Shown in pieces: positions 1-12,562 of a stretch of 64,000 bases of DNA. The position numbers and the translations under genes are program-made. Origin of the DNA: Tillandsia leiboldiana (lineage: Eukaryota; Streptophyta; Magnoliopsida; Poales; Bromeliaceae); contig CM055075.1 of assembly GCA_029204045.2 (NCBI GenBank), forward strand, positions 27,700,613-27,764,612, read 5' to 3'. Positions within the stretch are counted from its first letter, which is position 1; every line of letters begins with the position of its first letter. The notes under the pieces are model-generated. The model saw only the letters and a program-made list of their open reading frames with translations. It was not told the origin of the DNA and made no database searches.

Positions 1-1791
1 CTGTGCTCGCGAACTTGATGTCAGGGGAAGACGACAGTCCCGCAAGATCATGCTCCATATATTCAAAACGAGATATAAGCTACATGATAGCCTAGAGAAA
101 ATCCAACCCCTCCAGCTTCATAACATTCGATGGTCGAGCCTTCTAAGTATCTGGTATTTCCCTTGCGCCATAACCTAACATCTCTGGCTCAAAGTTGTCG
201 AACCGCACTTTTCTCAAGGCGACAAGCTTTCCTGTGTCGAGATCACGTGCTTAAAATACACTGCTATAGGTGCCTTGTCGATCTTCACAAATTCAGTCGA
301 GAGATTGAACAAAATTAAGTCAAGAAGACGCGCATATACAAAAAATCACAATAATATTAACTAACTCAGCTGATATTGAATTAGATTCTGACAAAGACAT
401 TTACTAAAAGTTGAAGGCATAATGTAAAGAATGCTAGCATCCAATAAAGGCCACAGGCACATCACTGATTTAGGCAATTATGAGACAGTTAAGGCTATTA
501 TAATTGCCATTAGAACAATAGGCGGCTACTGTAGAATCAACCAATATCAGTTTGCTAACTTGCGACATAAAAAATGATTCTTTGCCTAAAGTTTGTTTTC
601 AAATGAAACCGGACGAGCCATTAAGCCACCAACGGGTCTAAACCTTGAATTGCCAATATATTGCCCAAATAGTGGCTTGTATGCTCAACTTAGCAAGACA
701 AATCGGTAAATATTGTGATTAAGCGGCAGCAATTACAAATTACCGGGTGGCAGCAAGCTGCATTAAGAATAAGAGCTGCCAAAATTGTAGTAGCTAGTAG
801 ATGACCATAGAAAGATGACATAACAACGCATATACATCGTATATTAATTCCTTCCCGAATAAGTGAGCCCAGATCGAATATATTTATCAACTACTCGAAC
901 TAATCAAAGAAAATAGAAGGTTTTTTTTTTTGTTTTATTCATGCTTTAGGTGAACATATGGGCTATTTTATAAGCATCCAAAAGGATTGAGAATTTAGTT
1001 CTATGAATCATCATAAAAAACCACAAATTGCTGAGTCTGCGTAAACAGCTAAAAACATGTATGTTGCAGATGTGAGAATCCAGATAAAGGATTTTCCGGG
1101 CCATCAATAAAATACATTGAACACTGGGGTGAAGGGACACTCCAAAGAGTTCAACAACACTACTTGTCATGCTAAGATGCAGAGAATTTGAGGTAATTGA
1201 GGCAGTGTGATGCCCATTTCAGCATACAAACCAGCAAAGGAGGGAGAAAAGCTTCAAAAAGGCAACAATTTCATTCCATTCCATTCCATTGCTATAAACC
1301 ATCCTCAATTGCAGCAAACAAAAAAAAATAAAGTAAGGTTTAATAAGCTTAGAAAACCCCCAATTTACCTACCTTCTCCAATTTTTCTCGCAAGGAGTCG
1401 GCTTTAAGGGGCACCCACCCATGAATGGCCTCCCCGGCCCACGGCGGTGAGCCACGGGGGCCACCCGCGGCGACCTGCTCCCCTTCCAAGTACCTATGGA
1501 GGTTCCTCAGCCTCAGCCTCCGCGAGCTCGCCGCGCTCAGGCTCGCCCTCAGCGACCCGCCCGCATCGCCGCCGCGACCGCCCCCTTCCTCCTCCTCCTC
1601 CTCCCCCTCCCCCCCCCCCTTCTTTCCGGCCGCATCGCGATCGCCCCTCCGCCGCCGCGAGGAGAAGGACGACGAAGCGAGATCGGCTCCACTCCGCGCC
1701 CCCCGCCGCCGCCGCCGCGGAGGGCGCCGGAGGAGTCGACCGCGGCGGGGGTGACGGAAACCGCCTTCTTCTTCGACGCGACGCAGCCCAT
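1..1791 (-). pseudogene. CDK-like Ser/Thr protein kinase, degenerate, runs off the left edge
   Basis: Exon 1 (1791 down to 1373) starts MGCVASKK, the N-myristoylation type start of the plant CDK-like kinases related to At1g54610, and near its end encodes LHRYLEGEQVAAG and EAIHGWVPLKADS, linkers typical of that family. The donor AAG|gtaggt leads into a 1,090-base intron. Exon 2 (282 down to 1) resumes the kinase fold: ARDLDTGKLVAL, KVRFDNFEPE, NVMKLEGL, FEYMEHDLAGLSSSPDIKF. The frame is broken many times. There is a shift between the MGCV start and the GEQVAAG segment, small indels around GEQVAAG/WPPW and inside ADS-EKLEK, a one-base loss in the glycine loop, and in-frame stops in exon 2. The residue expected to be the beta-3 lysine reads Arg. 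With at least six lesions in about 700 coding bases while nearby genes are intact, I read it as a non-processed pseudogene. The catalytic loop lies beyond the window. Family assignment is firm; pseudogene status is inferred. Confidence 0.72.
283..1372 (-). other. Intron of the kinase pseudogene
   Basis: Bounded by gtaggt at the exon 1 side and by atttgtgaag at the exon 2 side. AT-rich, with no coding signal on either strand; the short open frames here lack codon structure and recognisable motifs. Confidence 0.6.
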
Positions 1792-2324
1792 CTCCGGATC
1801 GCTAGGGCATCATGCCGAGGAGGATCTCAATAGAGGAAAGGGATTGGGGGAAGCTAAAAATGGGGTGGGGGGGGTGAAAAGGTGGGGTCTTTGGGGACCC
1901 TTTTCCACCTCGTCGTTTGCTATTCTCTTCTCTGATCGATCTTTTCGTTAGGGTTTTGCGCGAGATTTGCGTTGGGAGAGGAGAGAGGGAGAGGTAGGAG
2001 AGGAGGGAGATGGGGATCATTTTTTAAAAAAAAATGAAAAAAAAAAGGGGGTTTGGAGGAGGAGGAGGAGGAGGAGGAGAGAGGAGATCTGCGGCAACCA
2101 ACGACGCCCGGAATCAACGCGGGAAGAAGAGGATGCGGGTCCCCCTCTCTCTCTCTCTCTCATTCTTTCTCTCTCTCTTAAAAATAAGAGAGAGAGAAAG
2201 AATGAGAGAGAGTGTGTGTGTGAAAAGGACCCGGACAGAGCTGAGAAAAAGTAGTCGTTTGGGAGCGCCAAACAACAAGTGAGGGGACAGGAACTAATTA
2301 ATGAGATTGTTTTCTCTTTTTATT
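1792..2324. promoter_or_regulatory. Upstream region of the kinase pseudogene
   Basis: Purine-rich on the plus strand, with G runs, a GGA-repeat tract near 2055-2080 and a CT/GA inverted repeat at 2153-2212. The overlapping open frames are products of low-complexity sequence. It would hold the 5' leader and promoter of the minus-strand kinase if that gene were still transcribed. Confidence 0.35.
2153..2212. repeat. Perfect CT/GA hairpin
   Basis: Two 28-base arms (2153-2180 and 2185-2212) are perfect reverse complements around an AAAA loop. The arms are not pure dinucleotide repeats: an ATTC in the left arm is matched by GAAT in the right, so the pairing register is fixed. A transcript from either strand would fold into a strong stem. 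Confidence 0.85.
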
Positions 2325-3530
2325 GCAGAGATATCCCACGAGAGCAAAATTGCAGGAGTTTTTTTTTGAAATTAAGCCTATAAACCTTTTTAATTTTAAA
2401 ATACATTATAAATTTGATATTTATAAAAAGGATTCCATATCTCACAACGTTTGCGCCACGTAAACCCCCACGTGAGCGAGAAGTTAGACCTGGAATTGTC
2501 AACTTTTTTTAATACGGAAAATGATTCTCGTTTTCATATTTGTCGTATAATAAATTTTTTTTTTTTTAATATTTTTTTTGTAATTCAACAATTAAAATCT
2601 ACTTTTTAATTAAATTTGAATTCAAAAATCAAATTAGATTTGACTCAAATTTTTTATTGCTTTAATTTAAATTTACATTCAAATTTAAATTATAAAAGCT
2701 ATTGAATTTTTAAACCTTTAAATTCAATTTTAAATATAAATTTGAAAATTGATTTGAGCTTACATTGATATTAAAATTTAGACTCAATTCAATAGTTTGA
2801 ATTAAAGTTTAAAACAATGAAATGCAATTAAATTCAAGATCTTCATTTGAATTTAAAACTAGAGTGGCAAATCTGAATTTGAATTCAAATGAAATTTGAA
2901 CTTGAAATTTGGAACCCAAAATCAATTTTAATTCAAATTTGAAATCTAAAATCATTTCAATTTGAAATCTAAATCATTTTTATTTTAAATTTTAATTTTG
3001 AAATTTTAAATTTAGAATTTAAAATTTGAAAATTCCAATACGATTAAAAATATAAATTTAAATTTTGAAAGTTCAATCCAAGATATAAATTAAATTTGAA
3101 ATTTAAAATTTACATTTAAATTAAAGTAATCAAAAATTTGGAATTCCAATCTTACTTTGATTTTTGAATTCAAATTTTACTTTAAACTATAGAGTTTGGA
3201 TTTCATTCCACAACAGAGAATATATTTTTAAAAATAAAATTTTATTATACTAAAATATGACCAACGGAAACTCATTCTCGTCTCGCGTTTCAATACAAAA
3301 ATAAATTTTTCCTTTCGTATTAATACGGAAAATAGTTTTCCGTATTCAATTTATTCCAAATCCTTCCCCCGCTCACGTGGCAGGCAGCCGTGGTGCACAG
3401 GTGGCACATATAGAGCTAATTTTGTAAATAAAATTTTATATGATAATTTTCAAAAGTAAAAATTTTTAAAAAATCATTTAAAAAAAAAAAAATCTGAAAT
3501 TGCATGAATGCTTCTGCAAACCCCTTACTG
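2325..3530. mobile_element. Putative long-terminal-inverted-repeat DNA element
   Basis: The two ends are diverged inverted copies of each other for roughly 200 bases. Paired landmarks are gcaaaattgcagg near 2343 with tgaaattgcatgaatgc near 3496; ccacgtgagcg near 2468 with cgctcacgtgg near 3371; and aatacggaaaa near 2511 with two tacggaaaa-type repeats around 3328-3345. The interior (about 2560-3230) is almost entirely a degenerate repetition of AAATTTGAATTC-like words and codes for nothing. I could not define a clean target-site duplication, so the exact borders are approximate. A non-autonomous MULE-type or similar element is most likely. Confidence 0.5.
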
Positions 3531-6453
3531 TTAAGCTCCATTTGAAATTACAAAAAAAAAAAAGATTTTGTGGAAAAGTGTTATAAAAATATTTCACTTA
3601 TTTCTATAAATTAGAAGATATTTTGCAGTATATATTATACTAATTTTATTAAATTATACTCGTTTACACCATAAATATTATTTTAGGGTGATTTTACACT
3701 CTCCTCATCAAAGATTCATCATCTCGTATCTGTAATATTATTTTTTTTTACTGAAAATTATTTAAATTTTTGTGAATCTAAGTATTAATAAGAGTATAAA
3801 ATCTGGAATTTTTCATTATATTTATATAATTTTACTAAAAAATAAAAATATATATTATAAGCTTTTTCTTCCATTTCTTGTGGCACAATAAAAATAGGTA
3901 AAAAATACAAAATTTTTGATAACAAATTAACCTAAGAGAAGGCTAATAGTATATTAAACTAAGTTAATTATGTTTCAAAACATGGAGAATATAGATGGGT
4001 TTAGTTAAATTCACATTACTCATATATATTCCACAATTTCACTTATTTACATATTTTGTTCATCAGATATATTTAACAAAAATTAAACGCACCGACATAA
4101 ATAAATTTTTAAATAGATATTTTCGATAAAAAGACATGCACATAATAATTAGCAAGGTTTTTAAAAGATGCATTCAAAGGTAATAACTTTAGGCAGGCGT
4201 TTGTGCAATTTTATATAATTGAAGGGGGTGTATATGAATATGACAAAGATTTCGAGTTTAGGTACACTTTCGCCTCGTTTGGTGCATCTCTTTGGCTCAT
4301 TTTAGTGGATTCGTAATGAGAGGCGAGTCAACGCAGTAGCCGTATAGCTTGTCTTTTTTTAATTTTTCAAACAGAGATTAGGGACCAAAAAAAAAAAAAA
4401 AAAAAAACTACCCAAAAATATTATTTTAACCTCCTAAAATGTTATAAAAAATATATATATTGGGATGTGAAACTAAGGATATGTTTAGTTTAAATATAAA
4501 TTAGAATGGATATTTTAAAAATTTGTATAAACTCATAAATAAGTAAAAATAAAATTAATTATATATTTAGATAAAAATTAAGTTGTTTTCAAAATAAAAA
4601 AATAATATTTGAATAGTTAGATTGGAATAGTAAGAATAAAAATAAGAGTAATGCTATCTGTATATTTATTTATAGATGTACATTTTACATTTCCATCTAT
4701 TTATGATGGATGAAATTTATCTCAATCTTGGATGGGTGGGGTGTAAGATGTACATTCCTTTTGGGGTATACAAAAAATATTTTTCTAAAAATAATTATAA
4801 TTTTAAAACAATAATATTTTATCTAATTAATTAATATAAAAATATTAATTAAATAATAATTTAACTTATTTAATTATTTTTTTAAAAATAATCCTCAATA
4901 TTAATGGATAAAATAATAAATAATAATGAGTATTATTAATAAATAATTTAATTAACTACATATTAATTAATTAATTAATTATCTTAAATAATTAATTAAT
5001 AAAATAATTAAATTAGTCAAAATATTAAATTAATTAAATAATTAATATAATAATTAAAATTATATTTGATTTAATTATGCTTATTTTTAAGTAGGAATAA
5101 AATTTGTTTTAGAAAAAAAAATTAGAATAATAATTTCAGTCTTATACCAATTTATTCTAAAATAATTAAAATTATTATTTTTATTTATAACGAAACGTAT
5201 TTGAAAAATAAGATAAAAACAAGATCTTATTGCAGATATAGTTTTCAACTAAACGGTACTATATAATTTTTGAATAGTTTTGGGTAAGTATGAATTTTAT
5301 ATTGGAGAAGAAGTTTTTGTAAAATGTGCAGCAATTTATACCAATACATAAATGGGTAGGTAAAAGAGATAAGAATTTTTAAAAAATAAAAAATAGAAAA
5401 GTAGGTGGTGGGAAAGAGAGAAAATGGTGGGAGAGCAATGAGAAAGAGGAAATGTTAAGTCAAAGAAAAGATAATGACTATTAAAATTATATATGCAAGT
5501 GGTTGATATTTAAAATTTTAAATTCAAGATTTAGTTTATTTATATTTTTTAAAAATTTAATTTTAAAAATTATTCTGTAAATATTTATTTTTTAAAATTT
5601 TTCTTTTCTTTTAAAAATTATATTTTATTTTTTAAAAAATTTTAAAAATTCGTTACTATTTCGTCAATTCTTTATAATATATACTCAAAATATTTTTAAG
5701 ATGATAAAAATACAGTTAAAAATTATATATATATTTTATAGAACAAGAAATATTAATTTGATTATTTCGTGAACTCCACTAATATTATAACTCTCTAAAA
5801 ATATTTTTAAAATTTTTAAAAAATAAAGTATAAACTTTTAAAAATAAAAATAATAAAAATATACTAGAAGTTTTCTATATTTTAGCAAAAAAAAAAAAAA
5901 AAAAAAAAAACCAAAAACAAAGTTTGGAGAGAGTGAGATTGGAGAGAAAGAGTGAGAGATCTAGAGAGAGAGGAGGAAAAAAAGGGTTGAAAAAGATGAT
6001 TAGTGGAGTCAGTGCCAAACAAAACAATTGTTTTTTAAAAAAAAAACATTTAAAAATGTGCATGTTGGGGTACCAGTATTAATGGTTTGATGAGGGTGAA
6101 CATGCATTTACTGTGCATGTCTCTGCTTCTCAGGTGAGAACATATGCTAAGGTGGTGTTTGGTACTTTGATTTCCCTAAAATATTCCAAATATAACTTTT
6201 ATTGCCTGGAAAATTTTCTTTAAAAAAATATTTTCTTTGAAAAAATCAATTTTAGATTTTATGAAAAAACAGTATTTTATTTTATCAAATTTTTTTAAAA
6301 AATTTGGCCCAAGTCATAAGTAGTAAAAATAATTTTCCGTTGGAATGTGCAGAAAATAAGTTTCTAAATCTCAAAAGCAAAAGATTTTTACTGAAATCTA
6401 TTCTTTTAAATTTTCATGTAAATATATATATATATATATAGATATATATATTA

Positions 6454-6502
<49 letters not shown>
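3531..6502. other. AT-rich gene-free spacer
   Basis: No gene on either strand. It holds long A/T runs (for example A runs near 4388 and 5886). A weak inverted pair of ends, atgtttagttt near 4480 and aactaaacgg near 5250, may mark an old 0.8 kb DNA element. Near 4650-4770 a segment ending in gatgggtggggtgtaagatgtaca is related to the hairpin element at 10871-11040. Confidence 0.5.
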
Positions 6503-6505
<3 letters not shown>

Positions 6506-6746
6506 GTGCTGGAATTTTATTGATAGCACCAATCCAACTTTGCTACCCATTTTGTAGTCCTTGGATCGCATTGAGATTCGTGGAGGTTCTTTAATGAAAA
6601 AAAAAAAAATAAATAAAAAAAAAAGAGTAAAAAGTAAAAAGCTCTTATTTTTAATTAAAAAGCTTGCACGAATCTCAATGTCTCATTCAATGACTACAAA
6701 ATGGATGACAAAGTTGGCTGGTGCTATCAATAGCATTCCAGCACAA

Positions 6747-6747
<1 letters not shown>
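6503..6747. mobile_element. Hairpin MITE lodged in (TA)n/(GA)n
   Basis: A foldback element. The left arm, gttgtgctggaattttattg and onward, pairs with the right arm over about 90 bases, including gatagcacc, caactttg, cattttgtagtc and cattgagattcgtg in reverse complement. The unpaired centre is an A-rich tract near 6597-6630. It is flanked on the left by (TA)n then (GA)n (about 6424-6502) and on the right by (TA)n (about 6750-6800). It shares the terminal words of the elements at 9768, 10392 and 11122. Confidence 0.8.
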
Positions 6748-6806
<59 letters not shown>

Positions 6807-6881
6807 AATGTAGTTGTAGCAGATTAAATGAAAGATGTTGAGAGGACTTTCTCAAAGAAATTATATTAAGGCTTCTCCAAA

Positions 6882-6922
<41 letters not shown>

Positions 6923-8952
6923 CTCTCAAACAGTACTTTTCAATAAATAAGCTCATGCTAAACACACTTATTGTTTTGGCATTGCTTCAAACCCTTTAAA
7001 TCTCTTTTCTTGTTAATCCATTAGGCAAATTAATTATATATTCATATAGATAGAGAAGCGAATGAATTTACTAATTAATTTTTATTTTATTTTTTCTTCG
7101 AGCCATGCATGTTACTTGTAGAACTAATTGCTAAATCTTTTTCTGTGCCCAAATTAATATCACATGCGTATATATAACAAGCTATGTATCTGATACAATC
7201 TAATATCACATGCATAAACAAGTTACAAACACATTTTTAAATTTTTCGTACTACGAGAAGTTATTATTATCTGATAATTTATTCTGATCATCATCGAAAT
7301 AGTCCCTAATAATTAAACCTTACCTAGCTATGCTAATTAGGTTCATTCATGCTCCACTTAATTACTTCAATCAATTATACACATGAACTAATATTGGAAT
7401 CCTAGTTAGGACAAAAGCAACTTAATCATGCCTTGGAAAAAAAAGGGATCATGTAATCGTATGTCAAAGATTGAGTTGACAATAGTGGCATCAAATCATG
7501 CACTGAAATCAAATGTGGTCCATGCCGTTCAAAATAAGAATGAAATAACAAAACGAGAGTGTTCTTTGTTGGTATGAGATGTGCGGGGCGTTTCGGTAGG
7601 TAGGAATGCGAATGAGACAGATCATCTCGGAAGGAAGGGATTCCCTTCCGTTTGCTTCGTTTTTTTTGTCAGGTGGGGGCGGATTCGAAGTGCGGTGTTT
7701 TGATTTTGCTTTTTTGCTCCTACTTACTGAGCGATGAGAGTGGAAGCGAATTTTTGATAAATTTTTAGTAGATCGGGACAAATCAAAAAAATGAAAAGAG
7801 TCTCTTGTCTCTCACTCCATTTTTTTAACAAATCAGAACAAATTCGGAGCAGACTTATAGCCTATTTTTTATATTTTTGGCTCTCACTTACCACCCCTAT
7901 TCTCGAAGTGGATTTAGGGTAGGAGCTTTACCAACATGGACCCATTTGCATCTCTAAGCTTTGGCCGACAACATAACATGTATTGAAATTTTTTATACCA
8001 AATATATAATTTATCCTATTTTGTTAAATATATTAAAATTTTTTGTTTATATATTATTCTCATTTTGCAAATTCATGGAGTATATATTTACAGTTGGCTA
8101 AAATCTTAATAGTCAGTATCTAAAATTCTCATTTCAAATCGTAGTTACATTATAATTTTAGTTGAGTTTATTTTTGAAAAACGAATGAAGCGGTAGCTTT
8201 GCAACTTTTCTTTCAAAATATTTTCTCGTCAAATTCAAAAACAAATCAAAACTAAGATGATTGTTGTTTAAATGGGTTAGGAAGAATTACAATGGAAGAT
8301 ATGTTTTTCTATTTTTAAACGGAAAAGTAGAAATTATATTTTAATTGAACTAATGATAAGTCAATTCGTGATGAGCAAATAAAATATTTTCTTTCATTTC
8401 ACTGTTTAATCTTTTTGCACGTATTTTACTCGTAATTCCGAATAAAATCATGAATATTTGAAGTTGGTGAAACAACAAAAATGAAACAGTATACAAACAT
8501 GAAATAATTATTTTTTTCTTCAAAACTTTATATGCTTCAGCTCGCATCCGAGTTCGAAACTAGGAGTCAGATGAGATCACACTCAGAATTTCTTGTAATT
8601 ATTTTTCAAAACTTTGGTATATCAGAAAATAATAATTTTTCATTTTATCGATTTAAATTACTTTCCAATTCTCTATAATGGATTCACCTGCTTTGAAAAT
8701 TAATCTAATAATTAATCTAGATGAATATATATGTATGTTAGTTACATTGGTCGATGGACAAATTAATCACCCAATCGAATGCGTGAACTGAAATCAATGT
8801 TGATCAATACCAAGTTCCAATCATCAATCAATCATTCCTCTATCTCTCTCTCTTTCTCTCTCTCTCCCCGTGAACAAATCAATATGTTGTTTTCCCTGTG
8901 TTCCCCGTCACTATTCAAAGCATGATAAACAAATCGAAATAAAATGGCATAA
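6748..8952. other. AT-rich spacer without genes
   Basis: Contains a (TA)n tract to about 6800, a poly-T run at about 6884-6922 and a CT tract near 8840-8866. Open frames up to 90 codons (for example 7509-7781, minus) show no recognisable domain or splice structure. Confidence 0.5.
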
Positions 8953-9004
8953 ATGTGTGGAGACCCCTCAACCATAAATTTTCTGATTGAATCTTTATTA
9001 TTTG

Positions 9005-9088
<84 letters not shown>

Positions 9089-9750
9089 TAGAGCTATATA
9101 TTTTTAAAAAAGATAATTGCTTGTGTACCCCTGAAATCTAAAGAAATATCTGATTTATCCCTCTTATTTTTTTCTTTCCAATATACCCTTCATACGTTCC
9201 ACCGTTATTAAAAATACCCCTACCGTTTCCTTTTGTTAAGTTAACTAGGATTAAACTAGAATTAAATAATAATCGGAGTTGAAAATTATCAGATATACCT
9301 ATTTTGTCCCTATCTACCAAAACTATTAAAAATTTTAAAGGTACATAAGAAAAGTTGGTTATGGTAGAAAGGTATATTTGAAATGGCAAAATAGTAATTT
9401 CACACAGATAACGGCAGCTCCAAACGGTACACTAATAGAGTTTAACTTCAGGGGTATTTTAGAAAGAAGTTGGAACGTAAGAAGAATAGTTTTAATATTA
9501 GCCTTCTAAGAGTGGTAAATCTAAAAATATGAAAATTTTAGGGGTATATAGAAAATTGCCCCTTTTTAAAAAATCTAACTATAGTTGTAAATTTTTTATT
9601 AGTGAATTTGTATTGAGATTTGTGTCATTATAAAGTCAACTAAAAAAAAAATAAAGAGAAAGTACAATAGCAGATATTCCTATACAAATTTAATGATAAA
9701 AAATTAATAACTATAGTTAGACTTATATTTTTAAAAGTATATAAACTCTA
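9089..9750. mobile_element. Hairpin MITE of the TAGAGCTTATATA type, split by a second MITE
   Basis: Left end tagagctatatatttttaaa and right end ttttaaaagtatataaactcta are inverted copies. The body (accattagatttgtattgag type sequence and its complement) matches the uninterrupted relative at 10068-10273. The element at 9111-9562 was inserted into its left arm, because the bases either side of that insertion rejoin to the expected sequence. It is flanked by (TA)n and (GA)n. Confidence 0.75.
9111..9562. mobile_element. MULE-type MITE nested in a hairpin MITE
   Basis: Ends agataattgcttgtgtaccc and ggggtatatagaaaattgcc are diverged inverted repeats. It is flanked by the direct repeat tttttaaaaa at 9101-9110 and again at 9563-9572, a 9-10 base target duplication as expected for Mutator-like elements. 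Its terminal sequence matches, in inverted orientation, the element at 16912-17465. It has no coding capacity. Confidence 0.75.
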
Positions 9751-9767
9751 TTATATATAGAGAGAGC

Positions 9768-9990
9768 GCTAGGCTGGAATGCTATTAATAACACAAAGTC
9801 ATTGGTGCTATTAAGTTTTTAACCATTCGATTAAAAGATGTGTGGTTGAGATGATAGTCGGTCCCTTGGGTTTAATGTGTGATTAGAAAAATAGTAAAAT
9901 CTAACGGGTGGAAATAATCAAAGGGGTTGATGTAAGGGTAGAAAACTTGATAGCACCAAATGCTTGGTGCTATCGATAGCATAGTAGCCG

Positions 9991-9992
<2 letters not shown>
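9768..9992. mobile_element. Hairpin MITE, GCTAGGCTGGAATGCTAT type, copy a
   Basis: Left end gctaggctggaatgctatta and right end tatcgatagcatagtagccg are inverted. The subterminal words tcattggtgctat and gcttggtgctat also pair. The interior carries gatgtgtggttgagatgatagt, shared with copies at 10392 and 11122. (GA)n lies on the left and a long (TA)n (9993-10066) on the right. Confidence 0.75.
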
Positions 9993-10618
<626 letters not shown>

Positions 10619-10623
10619 ATTCT

Positions 10624-10691
<68 letters not shown>

Positions 10692-10855
10692 TATAGCTTA
10701 TATATTCTCAAAAGCACAAGCATAAATGTACTTGTGAATTTTTTACCATTGAATTTGGATTGGAATTTGTGTTTTTGTGAAGTCAACTAAAGAGAGAGAA
10801 AGAAAAATTAAATAACACAAATCCCAATGCAAATCTAATAGTAAAAAATTCACAA
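10692..10855. mobile_element. Hairpin MITE, TAGAGCTTATATA type, right end missing
   Basis: The left end tatagcttatatattctcaa and the centre with aagagagagaaag match the copy at 10068, but the right arm stops at gtaaaaaattcacaa and runs straight into (TA)n, so about 40 bases of the right terminus are gone. Confidence 0.65.
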
Positions 10856-10870
10856 TATATATATATATAT

Positions 10871-11039
10871 AGCAATGCTACCTGTACACCCCGAAGGGGT
10901 GTACATCATACACCTCTACCATTTTAATGGTGGCGATACTTTTTACGGGTCACATCAAGTGACCCATCATCACACCCCCACCCTTAGATGGGTGGGGTGT
11001 ATGATGTACACCCCGAAAGGGGTGTACACATAGCATTTT

Positions 11040-11040
<1 letters not shown>
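10871..11040. mobile_element. Short hairpin MITE with GTACACCCC arms
   Basis: Left arm gctacctgtacaccccgaag pairs with right arm ccgaaaggggtgtacacata. A second palindromic unit, tgtacatcatacacc with ggtgtatgatgtaca, extends the stem, and cgggtcacatcaagtgacccat is a further inner hairpin. (TA)n flanks both sides (10856-10870 and 11043-11120). A diverged relative sits near 4650-4770. Confidence 0.75.
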
Positions 11041-11121
<81 letters not shown>

Positions 11122-11122
<1 letters not shown>

Positions 11123-11353
11123 GCTAGGCTACTATGCTATTAATAGCACCAAGTCATTGATGCTATTAAATTTTTAATCTTTGGATGAAGAGATGTGCGG
11201 TTAGGATGATAGTGGACCTCTAGAATTTTGTGGGTAGTTGGAAAAATAATAAAATTTAAGGGGTGAAAATAATCCAAAGGGTAGATCCAATTAACGATGG
11301 AAAACTTGGTAGCACCAAGTGGTTGCATGGCGTTATCGATAGTATAGCAGCCG

Positions 11354-11356
<3 letters not shown>
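11122..11356. mobile_element. Hairpin MITE, GCTAGGCTGGAATGCTAT type, copy c
   Basis: Starts gctaggctactatgctatta and ends ttatcgatagtatagcagcc, inverted. The interior gatgtgcggttaggatgatagtg matches copies a and b. It lies between two long (TA)n tracts (11043-11120 and 11357-11414). Confidence 0.72.
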
Positions 11357-11417
<61 letters not shown>

Positions 11418-11418
<1 letters not shown>

Positions 11419-11950
11419 AGTTGACCTGAAATATTATTAATAGCAAATAGGCTCCATTGTCATTCATTTGTTTCAAATTGACGATCGACACCGTTAAACA
11501 TGATCTAGACCACTGAAAGTATTTAAAAATTTTATTTTATTTTATTTTTTGACATCATTAATTGATCTAATATTTGAAGAATTGCAAAATTTATAATTTT
11601 AATGATAAATATAAATTTTTTGCTCGTTTAATGGTGTGAAGAAATCTAAATTAATTAAATTATGGTTAGAAAATTTTTTAAACTATTTAAAATAAGATCT
11701 ATACTTTCGATCTTGATTACAAAACACCTATTATCACTTTTTGAAAAATATTTATTTTCAGCCGTTTATTTTTGCGGCCACATGATGGACGAGAAAATAC
11801 TATCGAAAAAAATATAAAAATTGATTTTCAGATTGTTTAAATAGTCTAAATTATATTTAACGACACCAATCGTTGTTTTAGAAGTTTATCATTGAAAATA
11901 AATCGATAGCAACGAAATCATTTGCTACTAAAAATATTCTAGCCCTGCTC
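11418..11950. mobile_element. 0.53 kb hairpin MITE, GAGTTGGACTGGAATGCTAT type, copy a
   Basis: Starts gagttgacctgaaatattat and ends with atttgctactaaaaatattc plus tagccctgctc. The subterminal words caaattgacgatcgacaccg and acgacaccaatcgttgtttt are diverged inverted copies. The same layout recurs at 12005-12540 and 14138-14671. No open frame. Confidence 0.65.
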
Positions 11951-12004
11951 TCTCTCTCTTTCTCTCTCTCTCTTTCGAGATATATATATATAAAGGGAGA
12001 GAGA

Positions 12005-12540
12005 GAGTTGGACTGGAATGCTATCTATAGCAAACGAACTTCATTGTCACCTATTTTGTTTTCGATAATGAAACTTTCAAAATGATGATAGGTATCATTA
12101 AATATGATTTAGAGCATTTAAACTATCTGAAATTAAATTTTATATTTTTTGAATATTTTTTTCTTGTCCACCAAGTGGACACAAAAATGAATGGCTGAAA
12201 ATAAATATCATTCAAAAAATAATAATAGGAACCTTGTAATCATAATTAAGAGTGTAAATCTTGTTTTAAATAGTTTAAAAAAATTTCTAATCAAAATTCA
12301 ATTAATTTTGAATTATTTACACCGTTAAATTAGTAAATGACTCATATCTACCATTAAAATTATAAATTTTGTAATCCTTTGATTATTAGGTTAACGATGT
12401 CGAAAGATTTAAAATTTAATTTTCAAATAATTTAAATGATCTAGATTATATTCAACGGTACCGATCGTCGATTTAGAAACTTCATCATTGAAAACAAATG
12501 GGTGGCAACGAAGCTGCTATCGATAGTATTCTAGTTCAAC
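12005..12540. mobile_element. 0.53 kb hairpin MITE, copy b
   Basis: Left end gagttggactggaatgctat and right end atcgatagtattctagttca are inverted. The arms include aaacgaacttcattg with caacgaagctgct, and cattaaatatgatttaga with ctagattatattcaacgg. Preceded by (TA)n and (GA)n, followed by (TA)n (12541-12562). Confidence 0.75.
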
Positions 12541-12562
12541 TATATATATATATATATATATA

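Noticed and set aside
1425..1951. Plus-strand Pro/Arg/Ser-rich frames
   Set aside because: They are antisense to the GC-rich first exon of the minus-strand kinase pseudogene.
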